Assembly: GCF_001940165.2 (NCBI RefSeq)
Contig: NZ_CP135162.1
Location: 1,761,001 to 1,825,000, forward strand
DNA from: Roseburia sp. 831b
GTDB lineage: Bacteria > Bacillota > Clostridia > Lachnospirales > Lachnospiraceae
Direction: 5' to 3'
DNA length: 64,000 nucleotides
Below are positions 8,248-17,419 of the stretch, in pieces. Both the position numbers and the translations under genes were made by a program. The notes under the pieces were generated by a model. It searched no databases, had not been told where the DNA came from, and saw only the letters and a program-made list of their open reading frames with translations. Numbering within the stretch: position 1 is the stretch's first letter; each line of letters opens with the position of its first letter.

Positions 8248-11200
8248 TTACGGAACCAGAATCAGCTTTCCAAGAGAAAACGAATAGATGAGTTTCTCCT
8301 TCACCGTTCCTCTTTTTCCATCCTCTGTCGTATAGATTCGCTCTAAACTCTCTGCGTAAAGCGCAAGCTGCGCCTGATAACGGTCTATTAATTCCTGCTC
8401 ACTGTTCACACGGTCCGTCTTATAATCCAAAAGGACAATTCCATCCTCTTCCATCCAGAACACATCGATGATTCCCTGAATCAAAGTCAAATCATCTTCC
8501 TGTATTTTTGTCAGATTCTGTTCTGCATGTCCATGCTCCGTTTCGTCTCCAAAGCCAAATTTATTCAGTTCTTCCTCACAAAATCCCATGACAAACGGCT
8601 TCTCACGGTATAGCTGTCCCTTTTTTGCAGCCACGCGCATACGCATTCCGGTATCAGAATCTATAAACTGCTCTACCAGGTTTTGTTTTACCAAATCTGC
8701 CATATCCTTCGTCAGCTTTTCTTCCAGAAGGAGACGCTCTATCTGCTCTTTTACCGTATTCTGTGATGTAAAATCATAACATTCCATCACACGATGCACG
8801 GCAGTACCGCGAAGGGCTCCCTGATTGACTTCCTCGCTCTTAACTTCCTGCATGAATTTTGGCACATAGGAAACCGGTTCTTCTAAGAAAACCGGAACCG
8901 TCTCCTCCTGCTCTTCCTCAAATTTTTCACGCATTGCACGATGTTTCAGCTCAGAAACCGAGTATTTATTTTTTCGTGTGACATCTGTCTGCCTTGGATA
9001 CCGGAACGAAAACCTCGCATCTAACTCTTTTACCTGTTCCGGCGGAACCGTTAAAATCTCCTCTTTCCGTTTGTCATAGCGTTCCTGTTTGTCTACCTGT
9101 GTGACAATCTCCTGCGTTACAAGCTCTGCCACCTCTACAAGCGTCACCGGATAACGTCCGTGATACTCATAAAGAGCAGGCAGAATCCAATCCAGATAAC
9201 TTGTAGCACTCTCACGCTGTAAATAAGATAATGGCGCATGTTCGCTTTTTTCAAACACCTGGCACTCTGCCTGTGCACGGAAAGCTTCTAGCTTTGCACC
9301 TGCATCCTTTAAGCTTCCTGTTAAAATCAGCTTTTCCTTTGCTCTTGTAAGCGCAACGTAGAGGACACGAAGCTCCTCACCAAGATTTTCCATATCAATC
9401 TGTTTGGCAATCGAACGCTTTAAAAGAGTCGGTGATTTCAGTCTCCGGTTTCCATCCATAAAATCAAGACCTGCCCCATAAACCGGGTGCAGCACCATTT
9501 TACTGCGGACATCCTGCTTGTTAAAGTTTTTTCCAAGACCGGATACAAACACAATCGGGAACTCCAATCCCTTACTTTTATGGATACTCATGATGCGCAC
9601 AACATCCTCATTTTCTCCAACGGTGTCGGCTTCTCCGAAATCAACGTCATATTTTTGCAATTCCTCTATATAACGGACAAAATGAAACAATCCCTTATAG
9701 CTTGTATTCTCGTAGGCAATCGCCTTTTCTAATAACATCGCAAGATTCGCTCTTCTGCGCTCTCCGGCCGGCATCGCTGCAGCATAGTTTCCATACCCTG
9801 TTTCCTTTAACAGAATTTCAATCAGATTATGAATCGGCGTATCCGGTACAAGCGCACGAAGGTTCTGATAGCAGTTCCAGAATTTTGCCAGTTTTTTCTC
9901 CCATTCTTCCAAAGTCTCACCGGAATTATCGGAATTGTTAGAATTTTCAAGTTTGTTTTGAATTTCCTGACATTTTTTTAAAACCGCTACATGGAAAAGC
10001 TCCTCTTTGTATGCAAGACGAATTTTGGCAAGATCTTCTTCTCCTAATCCACAGATTGGTGAATATAGTACCGCTGTCAGCGGAATATCCTGCATCGGAT
10101 TATCTAAAATTTTTAGCATACTAAGCACAACCTGCACCTCTGTCGCAGAAAAATATCCGGTTGCTGATACCGTGTGTGCCGGAATTCCTTCCTCCGCTAA
10201 CACTTCCGCAAAACGGTCTGCCCAGCCATTTAAGCTGCGAAGCAAAATCACCATATCGCGGTAATGTGCCAGGCGAAGTTCTCCCGTCTCCTTATCTGTC
10301 ACAAGCTGCTCCTCTAACAGACGCTTGATACGCTTGGCTAACACTTTTGCCTCTAAAATCTTTTTGTCTGAATAGTCCGTGTCCTCTAACAGTTCATCCT
10401 GGCTGTCTACCAAAAGAAGCTCCGGCGCAAACTGCTTTGATTCCGGGTAAGATGCGCCCGGATAAAGTGCCGCATCCGCGTCATACTGCACATTTCCAAG
10501 GTCTCTTGCCATAATCTTATAAAAGATGTCATTGGTATAATCTAGAACTTCCTCACGGCTTCGGAAGTTCTTATGTAAGTCGATACGCTGACATTTTGCA
10601 TTCGCCTCATCTTCTGGATGCAGTGGATACAAATCGTATTTCTCCATAAAGATTTCCGGGCTTGCCAGGCGGAAACGGTAAATACTCTGCTTGACATCTC
10701 CGACCATGAACATATTATTCTGCCCTTTTCGTTTTCTTGAAATGGAGGACAAAATAGATTCCTGTACTTGGTTACTATCCTGGTATTCATCGATCATAAT
10801 CTCCTCGAACATCTCACAGAATTCATCCGCTGTCTTTCGCAATTCCTTCGTGTGCTCATCGACAAAAATCTGGAGTGCAAAATGTTCCAAATCACTAAAA
10901 TCCACCAGATTTTTCTCTCTTTTCTTTGCAGCAAAAGCATCGGAAAACTCAAGGGTCAGACGCACCAATTCTTCTGCCATCGGACGGGTCTTTTGTAACT
11001 GCTCGATTGTATTTTCCATTGTCGTGTAAAAATACTGCTTCTTTAACTTCGCCGTCATATCCTTGACCTGCTGACGAAGCGCCTTTACCTGCTCCTGTTT
11101 TTCGACATCCCCGGTAAACTTTTTCCTGGAAAGTGTCTCATAAGAAATCTGTCCGATGCACTCTCCTATCTCCGTAAACGTTTTCGCTTTTTCCAATCTC

Positions 11201-11976
11201 TGATACTGCAAAAGGTCGCTCTGGATTGCACTTTCGTACATAAACGGCCCATCTTCTGCCCTCGTCAGCAAAAGTGCCTGCTCTAACAGCTTTACCATAT
11301 CACTACAAATGTAGTTGATATTCCTTGTTAAAAGCCGCAGCCAGAATGCTTCATTTAACGCTTTTTCATCCTCGATTTCGTAGCCAGATGCGCATTTTTC
11401 CAGCCATTCTTTTGGCCACGGATAACTTCTGGAAAAAGAAAACAACTGTAAAATCATGTCATTTAATGCATCATCGCTTCTTCCAGACGCATACCCTTCC
11501 ACAAAATCATGGAATTCTTTCCGGTTTTCGCTGTAATTGCGTTCTAATACCTTCTTTAAGACATCTTCCCGCAAAAGTTTTAACTCACCTTCGTCTGCAA
11601 TGCGAAAGTTTGGCTCTAAATCGATTTCGTGAAAATGATTTCGGATGACATAAAGACAGAAACTGTCGATTGTTGTAATCTGCGCATTGTGAAGCAGGGT
11701 AAGCTGCCGCTGCAGATGCTCATCCTCTGGATTTTCACCAAGTTTTTTTTCAATTGCAACACCAATACGCTCTCTCATTTCCGCCGCTGCTGCATTGGTA
11801 AAGGTTACAATCAATAATCTGTCAATGTCCACCGGATTCGTTTCCGACGTGATTTTTTGTATGATACGTTCTACCAGCACAGCCGTTTTACCGGAACCTG
11901 CTGCCGCAGATACTAAAATATTTCGATTTCGAAGGTCAATGACCTTTTGCTGTTCGCTTGTCCATGAAACGCCCAT
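8248..11976 (-). CDS. addA: AddAB helicase-nuclease, subunit AddA
   Basis: The 1242-residue ATP-dependent motor of the AddAB complex, which processes double-strand breaks for RecA loading and degrades linear foreign DNA. It is a UvrD-like helicase: Walker A AAAGSGKT at residues 24-31, the DEYQDSN box, and LYVALTRAKEKL near motif VI. The C-terminus carries a RecB-type nuclease domain with IDVFWMEED and LLDYKTDRV, which supply the metal-binding aspartates and lysine. Length is normal for the family. The ATG directly follows the addB stop (TAA then ATG, no gap), so expression of the two subunits is coupled. Confidence 0.97.
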   Translation of the reverse strand: MGVSWTSEQQKVIDLRNRNILVSAAAGSGKTAVLVERIIQKITSETNPVDIDRLLIVTFTNAAAAEMRERIGVAIEKKLGENPEDEHLQRQLTLLHNAQITTIDSFCLYVIRNHFHEIDLEPNFRIADEGELKLLREDVLKKVLERNYSENRKEFHDFVEGYASGRSDDALNDMILQLFSFSRSYPWPKEWLEKCASGYEIEDEKALNEAFWLRLLTRNINYICSDMVKLLEQALLLTRAEDGPFMYESAIQSDLLQYQRLEKAKTFTEIGECIGQISYETLSRKKFTGDVEKQEQVKALRQQVKDMTAKLKKQYFYTTMENTIEQLQKTRPMAEELVRLTLEFSDAFAAKKREKNLVDFSDLEHFALQIFVDEHTKELRKTADEFCEMFEEIMIDEYQDSNQVQESILSSISRKRKGQNNMFMVGDVKQSIYRFRLASPEIFMEKYDLYPLHPEDEANAKCQRIDLHKNFRSREEVLDYTNDIFYKIMARDLGNVQYDADAALYPGASYPESKQFAPELLLVDSQDELLEDTDYSDKKILEAKVLAKRIKRLLEEQLVTDKETGELRLAHYRDMVILLRSLNGWADRFAEVLAEEGIPAHTVSATGYFSATEVQVVLSMLKILDNPMQDIPLTAVLYSPICGLGEEDLAKIRLAYKEELFHVAVLKKCQEIQNKLENSNNSDNSGETLEEWEKKLAKFWNCYQNLRALVPDTPIHNLIEILLKETGYGNYAAAMPAGERRRANLAMLLEKAIAYENTSYKGLFHFVRYIEELQKYDVDFGEADTVGENEDVVRIMSIHKSKGLEFPIVFVSGLGKNFNKQDVRSKMVLHPVYGAGLDFMDGNRRLKSPTLLKRSIAKQIDMENLGEELRVLYVALTRAKEKLILTGSLKDAGAKLEAFRAQAECQVFEKSEHAPLSYLQRESATSYLDWILPALYEYHGRYPVTLVEVAELVTQEIVTQVDKQERYDKRKEEILTVPPEQVKELDARFSFRYPRQTDVTRKNKYSVSELKHRAMREKFEEEQEETVPVFLEEPVSYVPKFMQEVKSEEVNQGALRGTAVHRVMECYDFTSQNTVKEQIERLLLEEKLTKDMADLVKQNLVEQFIDSDTGMRMRVAAKKGQLYREKPFVMGFCEEELNKFGFGDETEHGHAEQNLTKIQEDDLTLIQGIIDVFWMEEDGIVLLDYKTDRVNSEQELIDRYQAQLALYAESLERIYTTEDGKRGTVKEKLIYSFSLGKLILVP

Positions 11977-14900
11977 TTACTCATTCCCCTTCATTTTTGC
12001 TAAGATATCGCTCTCTTTTCCAATCTTTTCCAACCGATGGTACTCATACCCCGGAAGCCTTGGGTCAAACTCACAGATGGTATGATACGGGCAGTAATCA
12101 CATCCACTTTTTTGCTCCATCTGGTATGGATAAACCGCTACGTCACCCTCATAAATCTTTTGCCCGGTCTTTCGGATTATCTGGTTTACATAATCTGACA
12201 TTATCTGAAAATCCTCCGTGCTTGCCACTTTGGAAGTTGCCTTTAGGGAACCATCCGTTTTCGTTGCAACCGGAATCACGGCAGAGCTTCCACTGAAATC
12301 TGCATCCATCTGCCTGTAAATATCTGGATTTTCATTCACCAAACCATTCAGTTTTAGCTGTTCTAAAACAGCCCGTCGGATTTCTTCTTCGCTTTCTAAT
12401 CCGCTTCCTTCTACCATCGGGTTCGTCACGTGATAATAGAAGATACCTGCTGGCTCCACCTGCTTCTTCCGATACTTCTTTTGCATCATCTCCATCGCAG
12501 TGTTCAAATACACAACCAACTGTAATTGCAGCCCGTAATACAGGTTTAAAAGAGAAAAACTGGTGTTTCCTGACTTATAATCGATAATTTTCACATACAC
12601 CTTATCCTCTGTCTCACAAAGGTCAATTCGGTCAATTCGACCCTTCAACTGCATTTTTTCCTCTTCGCTCAGAGTAAAATGAACGGCATCTAGTTTTCCG
12701 GCGCGTTCAAACGATACCTCAAACTCACTTGGCACAAAATGTCCTTTTTGCACCTGCACCGTAAGCGCCCATATCGTACGTTTTATCGTCTCTCTCATAC
12801 GATTCAGCAAGTATCCATTTCTGGCATCTTCAAATACCTGCACCTGCTGATTCTTTAAAATCGCATCATCCATACAGGTGGTAATGAAACGCTCCTGTTC
12901 CTCTGGTGCAATCTCAGACCAGCTTCTTCCAGTCTCTTTTACCTTTTTGGCGTAAGCCTCTAATGCATCGTGATAGATATTTCCCATATCCACACTTGCA
13001 AACTGGTGTTCTTCTCTTTCCTGTAACCGCAAACCATAATCTAAATAATGTGCAAACGCACACGCCGCAAAACGCTCTAACCGTGTGACACTATTGGTCA
13101 AAACAGAACCATATAATGCCTTTACGACCGCTTTTGAGATTGGTTCCGCTTCGTAAGACTTACAGTTTGCACTTAGCAGACGTTCCACCTCTTTTTGATA
13201 AGCGGGATTGGATAAATACCAGTTTGCCAATGTTCTCCACGCCTCTGACGGCTCCTCTTCCCATAATCCTTCCAGCAAAAAATTTAGACTGCTCTTTGGT
13301 GTCACCAAAATCGCTTCTTTTTCCTGATCAATCTCTTTCACTGTCAGATTTTCAAACATACCAAGCAGCGTTCCAATCAGATAGGAACGTCTCATTGCCT
13401 TTCCATCCGCATTCACCTTCGAATAAGTGACGTACAGATGTCTGGATGGTTTGGTCAGATTCAGATACAAATAAAACTTCTGGATGAAAACGCGCTCCCT
13501 CGCACCAGGTGCAAGTTCCATCGCATGTTCTGCCATCTTCTCGCGCTCAAACTGGGAAATAATGCCTCCCATATTTGCAGCTTTTGGAACAATTCCATCA
13601 TTTACCCCAACAAAAAAGAGAACCTTAATATGATTTAATCGGGTTCGCTCGATATCTCCCACCAAAATCTTGTCGTTACCGGGTGGGATAATTCCAATTT
13701 TTGCCGCTTCAAAGCCTGCATCCAAAATATCGGAATATTCCCCAACGGTTAGCTGCTCCTCACCAAGCAGGGAAACAATCTTATCCAAAAGATCCATCAC
13801 AATCTTATAAATCTGTGCATACTCTTTTGCCTTCGCCAAATCCCCGGCCTGCTCGTACTCTTCCTGTTTATCCTTTAACTGTCTTTCCACCTCTAAGGAA
13901 ACAAGAAGCTGATAAAGCGCCTTCGTCATATCCAGCGTATTACTGTCTTTTTTCTTCAGCTCCTCATAAAATGGAAATAGCAGTGCGATAAGATGTTCTC
14001 TCGTTGCATTTAAGGCATCCAAATCTTCTTTTCCATTTCTCGATACGGCCCTCCAGACGGTGCTATAACGCTTTGCCCCACGGATACCTTTTGCAATCAC
14101 ATAATTCTCAAGTGCATCAATCTCCGCTGTCTCTATCCCGCTTAACCCACTTCTTAAGAACCGGAATACGCTCTCATAGGAGAAATCAGACTCCACCACC
14201 TCTAGGGCTGCGCGGATAAACTCTGTCAGCGGATGAAATAAAATATTTTTGGTCTGGTCAATGAAATACGGAATCTCATATTTTTCAAAAATTTCCGGCA
14301 CATAGTTGGCATAAGTTGCAACATCACCGGTTACCACCGCAATCTCTTTATAACAATAAGACTCTTTTCGCACCAGCATGGCAATCTCTTTTGCCACAAA
14401 ATCAAGCTCTTCCTTTGGATCCTTACAGGAAAAAATCTGTACTTCATCCTTCTTCTGGCGAAACCTTGCGTGCTTTGGACGAAACAGATTCTGCTCCATA
14501 AAATAAAGCCCCGGTGCCTCCTTATAACGTAAGACTGCCCCCTTATCTAACACAACAGGGTCTAATACCGCAATCTTTTCCTCGCCCGCAATGGTAAGAA
14601 GTGTTGCAATGGTCTTTTTGCTCATGGAAAAAAGTTCCTGCATCCCCCTGCAATGATAAAAATCTTCTTTTGCATCAATCGTTACCGTCACAAGCACCTT
14701 GGACGCTAACTTTAACAATACCCCAAACAGCTGGTTCTGAATCGGTGTAAATCCCGTAAATTCGTCAAATACAATCACACTGTCCCTGATAATCTCTGAC
14801 TCTTTTGCCACGTCACAAAGTAACGATAATACCTCTTCTGCCGTAATGTAGCGCCCACGCAAAAATTCGCTAAAGCCCTGATACATCACAAGCACATCCT

Positions 14901-15369
14901 GTAATTTTAGGCGTAGATTTTCCGCCAAATCTTCCTGATGAATAAAATCTTGCAATGCTTCCGGTGAAATATTATACTGGGTCAGCTCTGAAATCAGTGA
15001 TTTCACCTCACTGATATAACCCATTTTATTCATATTACCGCCTAATACACAAAGATTTTTCTGCTTTTCGGCTGCCACCTTGCGGAGTACCAAATTTTTA
15101 CCGGTCTCTTCTAATACCACAAGATTCTGTTTTCCAAGTTCGTCAAACACACGGTATGCAAGGCGCGCAAAACTAAGCACGTCTACATTCATAATCGCAT
15201 GATTTTCCTGCAAGCGTACCAGCTCCCTTTGTGTCTGCATGGTAAACTGTTCCGGCACAATAACAAGATAATTTTGTTTTGGATTCTCCTGTGCTTCTTT
15301 TAAAATCTGCTGGTAGAGATAACTCGATTTTCCACTACCAGAATTGCCTAAAATAAATTGTAATGACAT
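11977..15369 (-). CDS. addB: AddAB helicase-nuclease, subunit AddB
   Basis: The 1130-residue partner of AddA. It has an N-terminal P-loop GNSGSGKS at residues 8-15, the inactive-helicase core typical of AddB, and a C-terminal nuclease domain with RIDRID and VKIIDYKSG. Four cysteines expected to hold a 4Fe-4S cluster are visible: one in RFAACAFAHY and three in CDYCPYHTIC near the end. AddB recognises Chi and cuts one DNA strand. The thymidine kinase gene ends 11 nt upstream and addA starts immediately downstream, so it lies inside a long minus-strand operon. Confidence 0.96.
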   Translation of the reverse strand: MSLQFILGNSGSGKSSYLYQQILKEAQENPKQNYLVIVPEQFTMQTQRELVRLQENHAIMNVDVLSFARLAYRVFDELGKQNLVVLEETGKNLVLRKVAAEKQKNLCVLGGNMNKMGYISEVKSLISELTQYNISPEALQDFIHQEDLAENLRLKLQDVLVMYQGFSEFLRGRYITAEEVLSLLCDVAKESEIIRDSVIVFDEFTGFTPIQNQLFGVLLKLASKVLVTVTIDAKEDFYHCRGMQELFSMSKKTIATLLTIAGEEKIAVLDPVVLDKGAVLRYKEAPGLYFMEQNLFRPKHARFRQKKDEVQIFSCKDPKEELDFVAKEIAMLVRKESYCYKEIAVVTGDVATYANYVPEIFEKYEIPYFIDQTKNILFHPLTEFIRAALEVVESDFSYESVFRFLRSGLSGIETAEIDALENYVIAKGIRGAKRYSTVWRAVSRNGKEDLDALNATREHLIALLFPFYEELKKKDSNTLDMTKALYQLLVSLEVERQLKDKQEEYEQAGDLAKAKEYAQIYKIVMDLLDKIVSLLGEEQLTVGEYSDILDAGFEAAKIGIIPPGNDKILVGDIERTRLNHIKVLFFVGVNDGIVPKAANMGGIISQFEREKMAEHAMELAPGARERVFIQKFYLYLNLTKPSRHLYVTYSKVNADGKAMRRSYLIGTLLGMFENLTVKEIDQEKEAILVTPKSSLNFLLEGLWEEEPSEAWRTLANWYLSNPAYQKEVERLLSANCKSYEAEPISKAVVKALYGSVLTNSVTRLERFAACAFAHYLDYGLRLQEREEHQFASVDMGNIYHDALEAYAKKVKETGRSWSEIAPEEQERFITTCMDDAILKNQQVQVFEDARNGYLLNRMRETIKRTIWALTVQVQKGHFVPSEFEVSFERAGKLDAVHFTLSEEEKMQLKGRIDRIDLCETEDKVYVKIIDYKSGNTSFSLLNLYYGLQLQLVVYLNTAMEMMQKKYRKKQVEPAGIFYYHVTNPMVEGSGLESEEEIRRAVLEQLKLNGLVNENPDIYRQMDADFSGSSAVIPVATKTDGSLKATSKVASTEDFQIMSDYVNQIIRKTGQKIYEGDVAVYPYQMEQKSGCDYCPYHTICEFDPRLPGYEYHRLEKIGKESDILAKMKGNE

Positions 15370-15380
15370 ATTTTTCCCTT

Positions 15381-15962
15381 TTATTCCTCAAATTGAAAAG
15401 CCGGGCCTAAATTACCTTCTTTCAGATGCTGTCTGCATAAAGCAATGTAGGAATCATTTCCGCCTAATACAACCTGAGCCCCTTCTCTCACAATTCCATG
15501 TTCATTGAATCTGGCATTACATTTTGCCGCCTTTCCGCACCAGCAGACTGTCTTGATTTCTTCAATCTCATCTGCCCATGCAAGAAGCCACATGCTTCCC
15601 GGGAAAAGTTCATTTCGAAAATCTGCACGAAGCCCATAACAGATAACCGGAATATGCAGTTCGTCCACAATATAGGTCAAAAACTCTACCTGTTCTTTGC
15701 TGCAAAACTGTGCTTCATCCACAATCACACAGTCATAGGCCTTCAACTGTTCATCTGTCATTTCAAGAAGCTCCTCAGTCCAGATACAGTTTCTTTTTAG
15801 TCCCATACGGGATGAGACAATCTTTTCCCCGTCCCTGGTATCTGTTGCCGGTTTTGCAAGCAGGGCGCGTTTGCCACGCTCCCTATAATTGTACTCCACC
15901 ATCAGTGCATTTGCTGTCTTTGAACTTCCCATCGCTCCATAGCGAAAATATAACTTTGCCAT
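15381..15962 (-). CDS. tdk: Thymidine kinase
   Basis: A 193-residue type II thymidine kinase, salvaging thymidine to dTMP. P-loop GAMGSSKT at residues 9-16, the DEAQF Walker B motif, and the lasso-domain zinc cysteines in CWCGKAAKC plus a later cysteine in ALCRQH. Length is standard. AAGGAAG lies upstream of the ATG. The tiny gene at 15980-16144 ends 17 nt upstream, and addB begins 11 nt downstream, so it is mid-operon. Confidence 0.96.
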   Translation of the reverse strand: MAKLYFRYGAMGSSKTANALMVEYNYRERGKRALLAKPATDTRDGEKIVSSRMGLKRNCIWTEELLEMTDEQLKAYDCVIVDEAQFCSKEQVEFLTYIVDELHIPVICYGLRADFRNELFPGSMWLLAWADEIEEIKTVCWCGKAAKCNARFNEHGIVREGAQVVLGGNDSYIALCRQHLKEGNLGPAFQFEE

Positions 15963-15979
15963 TTTTCTATCTTCCTTAC

Positions 15980-16144
15980 CTATAAACTATTGCGCATATT
16001 CTGTAATTGATTCAGCGTATTCTGAACCTGAAGTTTCACATTCGAAAGGTTCTGCTGTGTTTGCTTGATTCTTGACTGTACCAGCGCATCCACTAAAAAA
16101 TTATCAAAACAAATGTCCAAAAATTTGGTCACTCCGTCATCCAC
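15980..16144 (-). CDS. Tiny protein (54 aa), resembles C-terminal half of a larger small-protein family
   Basis: A 54-codon gene starting with GTG at 16144. The start is well supported: AGGAGG lies eight bases upstream, inside the last codons of the preceding tiny gene, which it overlaps by 8 nt in the +1 frame. The product begins MDDGVTKFLDICFDNFLVD and ends in a glutamine/asparagine-rich amphipathic helix (NTLNQLQNMRNSL). From memory, this resembles the C-terminal part of clostridial small proteins of 105-130 residues whose N-terminal part resembles the preceding gene. So this is either a separately translated half of a split gene or the remnant of a deletion. It ends 17 nt before tdk. Confidence 0.7.
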   Translation of the reverse strand: MDDGVTKFLDICFDNFLVDALVQSRIKQTQQNLSNVKLQVQNTLNQLQNMRNSL

Positions 16145-16289
16145 TCACAAAACCTCCTCCTAGCATATCCCAGATTCCAAATCCTCTAGCACTGCTAAGG
16201 TGACTTTCTGCCTCACAAATTGCCTGATAGGCTCTCTGTCCCGCAAAAATTGCTTCGTCAATTTCTCTTATCTGCTCTTCTCTTGTCAT
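16137..16289 (-). CDS. Tiny protein (50 aa), resembles N-terminal half of the same family
   Basis: A 50-codon gene with start at 16289, preceded by AGGGGGA that begins right after the rnhA stop codon. The product opens MTREEQIREIDEAIFAG and ends ARGFGIWDMLGGGFVSG. The WGIxDMLGGG-like phrase is what I remember from a family of small clostridial proteins that then continue for another 50-70 residues; here the frame stops at TGA (16137-16139) instead. The next tiny gene overlaps by 8 nt in another frame. A longer frame from 16328 overlaps rnhA and has no ribosome binding site. Function unknown. Confidence 0.7.
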   Translation of the reverse strand: MTREEQIREIDEAIFAGQRAYQAICEAESHLSSARGFGIWDMLGGGFVSG

Positions 16290-16299
16290 GTTCTTCCCC

Positions 16300-16959
16300 C
16301 TATAAGATTCCAACCGCTTCCTTTGCAAGGCGGTCTGCCTCTTCGTTTCCTTCTACACCGGAGTGCCCTTTTACTTTTACAAAATGAATCTGAATCTTAT
16401 CCTTTACAGATGCCATATAATCGTGGTACGCTATCGTTCCTTTTTTATTGCGTTTCCATAACCCAAGTGCCCACATCTCAATTCCGAGATAATCATAATA
16501 TATGGTAATTTCTTTTTTCCCAAGTTCGATTGCTTTTTGAACGGCTGCCATACTTCCAAGCACTTCACCTGCCACATTTCGCATCGCTGCCATCTCTTCA
16601 TCCGTTCCACTGCCCTGAAGCACAATGCGCTCGTTACCATCCTGTAAAAAGCCACCATAACCGTACGTCTTTGTTGCGATGTTAAAAGAACCATCCACAA
16701 AGGCAAAAACCTGTGGCAATTTCTCTGTTACATAAGAGGGCGCTGCACCTGTCTGTTTCTTTGCGATACTTTCCTGTGTGCTTTCCGACTCTTTCCTCTT
16801 TTGGCAGGCGTCTCCTACAAACTGTTCTGCCTCTTTTCTCGTCTTAAAACTCTTATATTGTGCTCCCGGATAGCCGTCGACATTTCGTTTGCACGCCTCC
16901 CAGCTTTCATAAATTCCCGGAGTCTTTCCTTTTCTTACTGCATAAAATTTGGATGCCAT
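16300..16959 (-). CDS. rnhA: Ribonuclease H with N-terminal viroplasmin domain
   Basis: A 219-residue RNase H1-type enzyme that removes RNA from RNA-DNA hybrids. The first 45 residues (FYAVRKGKTPGIYESW, then YKSFKTRKEAEQF) form the hybrid-binding domain also found in eukaryotic RNase H1 and in caulimovirus viroplasmin. A linker follows, then the catalytic fold with its acidic residues in FVDGSFN, NVAGEVLG, YYDYLGIE and GNEEADRLA. The sequence is complete and of normal length. The tiny gene pair follows 10 nt after the stop and the membrane protein gene ends 11 nt upstream. Confidence 0.94.
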   Translation of the reverse strand: MASKFYAVRKGKTPGIYESWEACKRNVDGYPGAQYKSFKTRKEAEQFVGDACQKRKESESTQESIAKKQTGAAPSYVTEKLPQVFAFVDGSFNIATKTYGYGGFLQDGNERIVLQGSGTDEEMAAMRNVAGEVLGSMAAVQKAIELGKKEITIYYDYLGIEMWALGLWKRNKKGTIAYHDYMASVKDKIQIHFVKVKGHSGVEGNEEADRLAKEAVGIL

Positions 16960-16970
16960 ATTTTCACCTG

Positions 16971-17393
16971 TTACTGTTGACTTAACTGATCTTTATATTT
17001 CTGATACAAGTCCTGCACTTCCTGCTTTTCTTCCTCTGAAAGATTATCTTTTACATATTCTTTCAGTCCCGCTGTATCGCCACTTTTCAAATAATCGGCT
17101 GCCTGTGAGACTGTCTCCTGCGATAAATTGTTTTCTACAATCTCTTTTACCGTCTCTTTGTCTGCCTCATCCATACTGTTATAAATATCTGATGCGGTCA
17201 GATTTCCATAAACGGCGGTGTCTGCACCGATTTTTTCATCCAGAAGTTTTTCTACCACAACCTCTGCTGCCTTATCTTTGACTTTGTTTGTTATCTGATC
17301 TTTTAAAACAAATCCAACTATTACTACAATTAATACAATTCCTAAAAATATTTTTAGTCCCAAATGTCTTTTTCTTCTTCTCTTTGCTGCCAT
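16971..17393 (-). CDS. Small membrane-anchored protein of unknown function
   Basis: About 140 residues: a basic start (AAKRRRKRHLGLK), one hydrophobic helix at about residues 12-30 (IFLGIVLIVVIVGFVL) and an acidic, mostly helical extracellular tail. The basic residues before the helix suggest the N-terminus is cytoplasmic and the tail outside. I do not recognise the family. The start at 17393 has AGGAG five bases upstream; an upstream TTG in frame (17408) would put the ribosome binding site inside the gene and is rejected. It lies between the pseudouridine synthase and rnhA genes on the same strand. Confidence 0.75.
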   Translation of the reverse strand: MAAKRRRKRHLGLKIFLGIVLIVVIVGFVLKDQITNKVKDKAAEVVVEKLLDEKIGADTAVYGNLTASDIYNSMDEADKETVKEIVENNLSQETVSQAADYLKSGDTAGLKEYVKDNLSEEEKQEVQDLYQKYKDQLSQQ

Positions 17394-17419
17394 AATGTCT
17401 CCTTTCAACTAGCAAATCT

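Noticed and set aside
16130..16150. A programmed +1 frameshift at GGA TGA C joining the two tiny genes, as in prfB
   Set aside because: The AGGAGG box is about 13 nt from the stop, too far to stimulate prfB-like shifting, but ideally spaced for the GTG start. Independent initiation explains it better.
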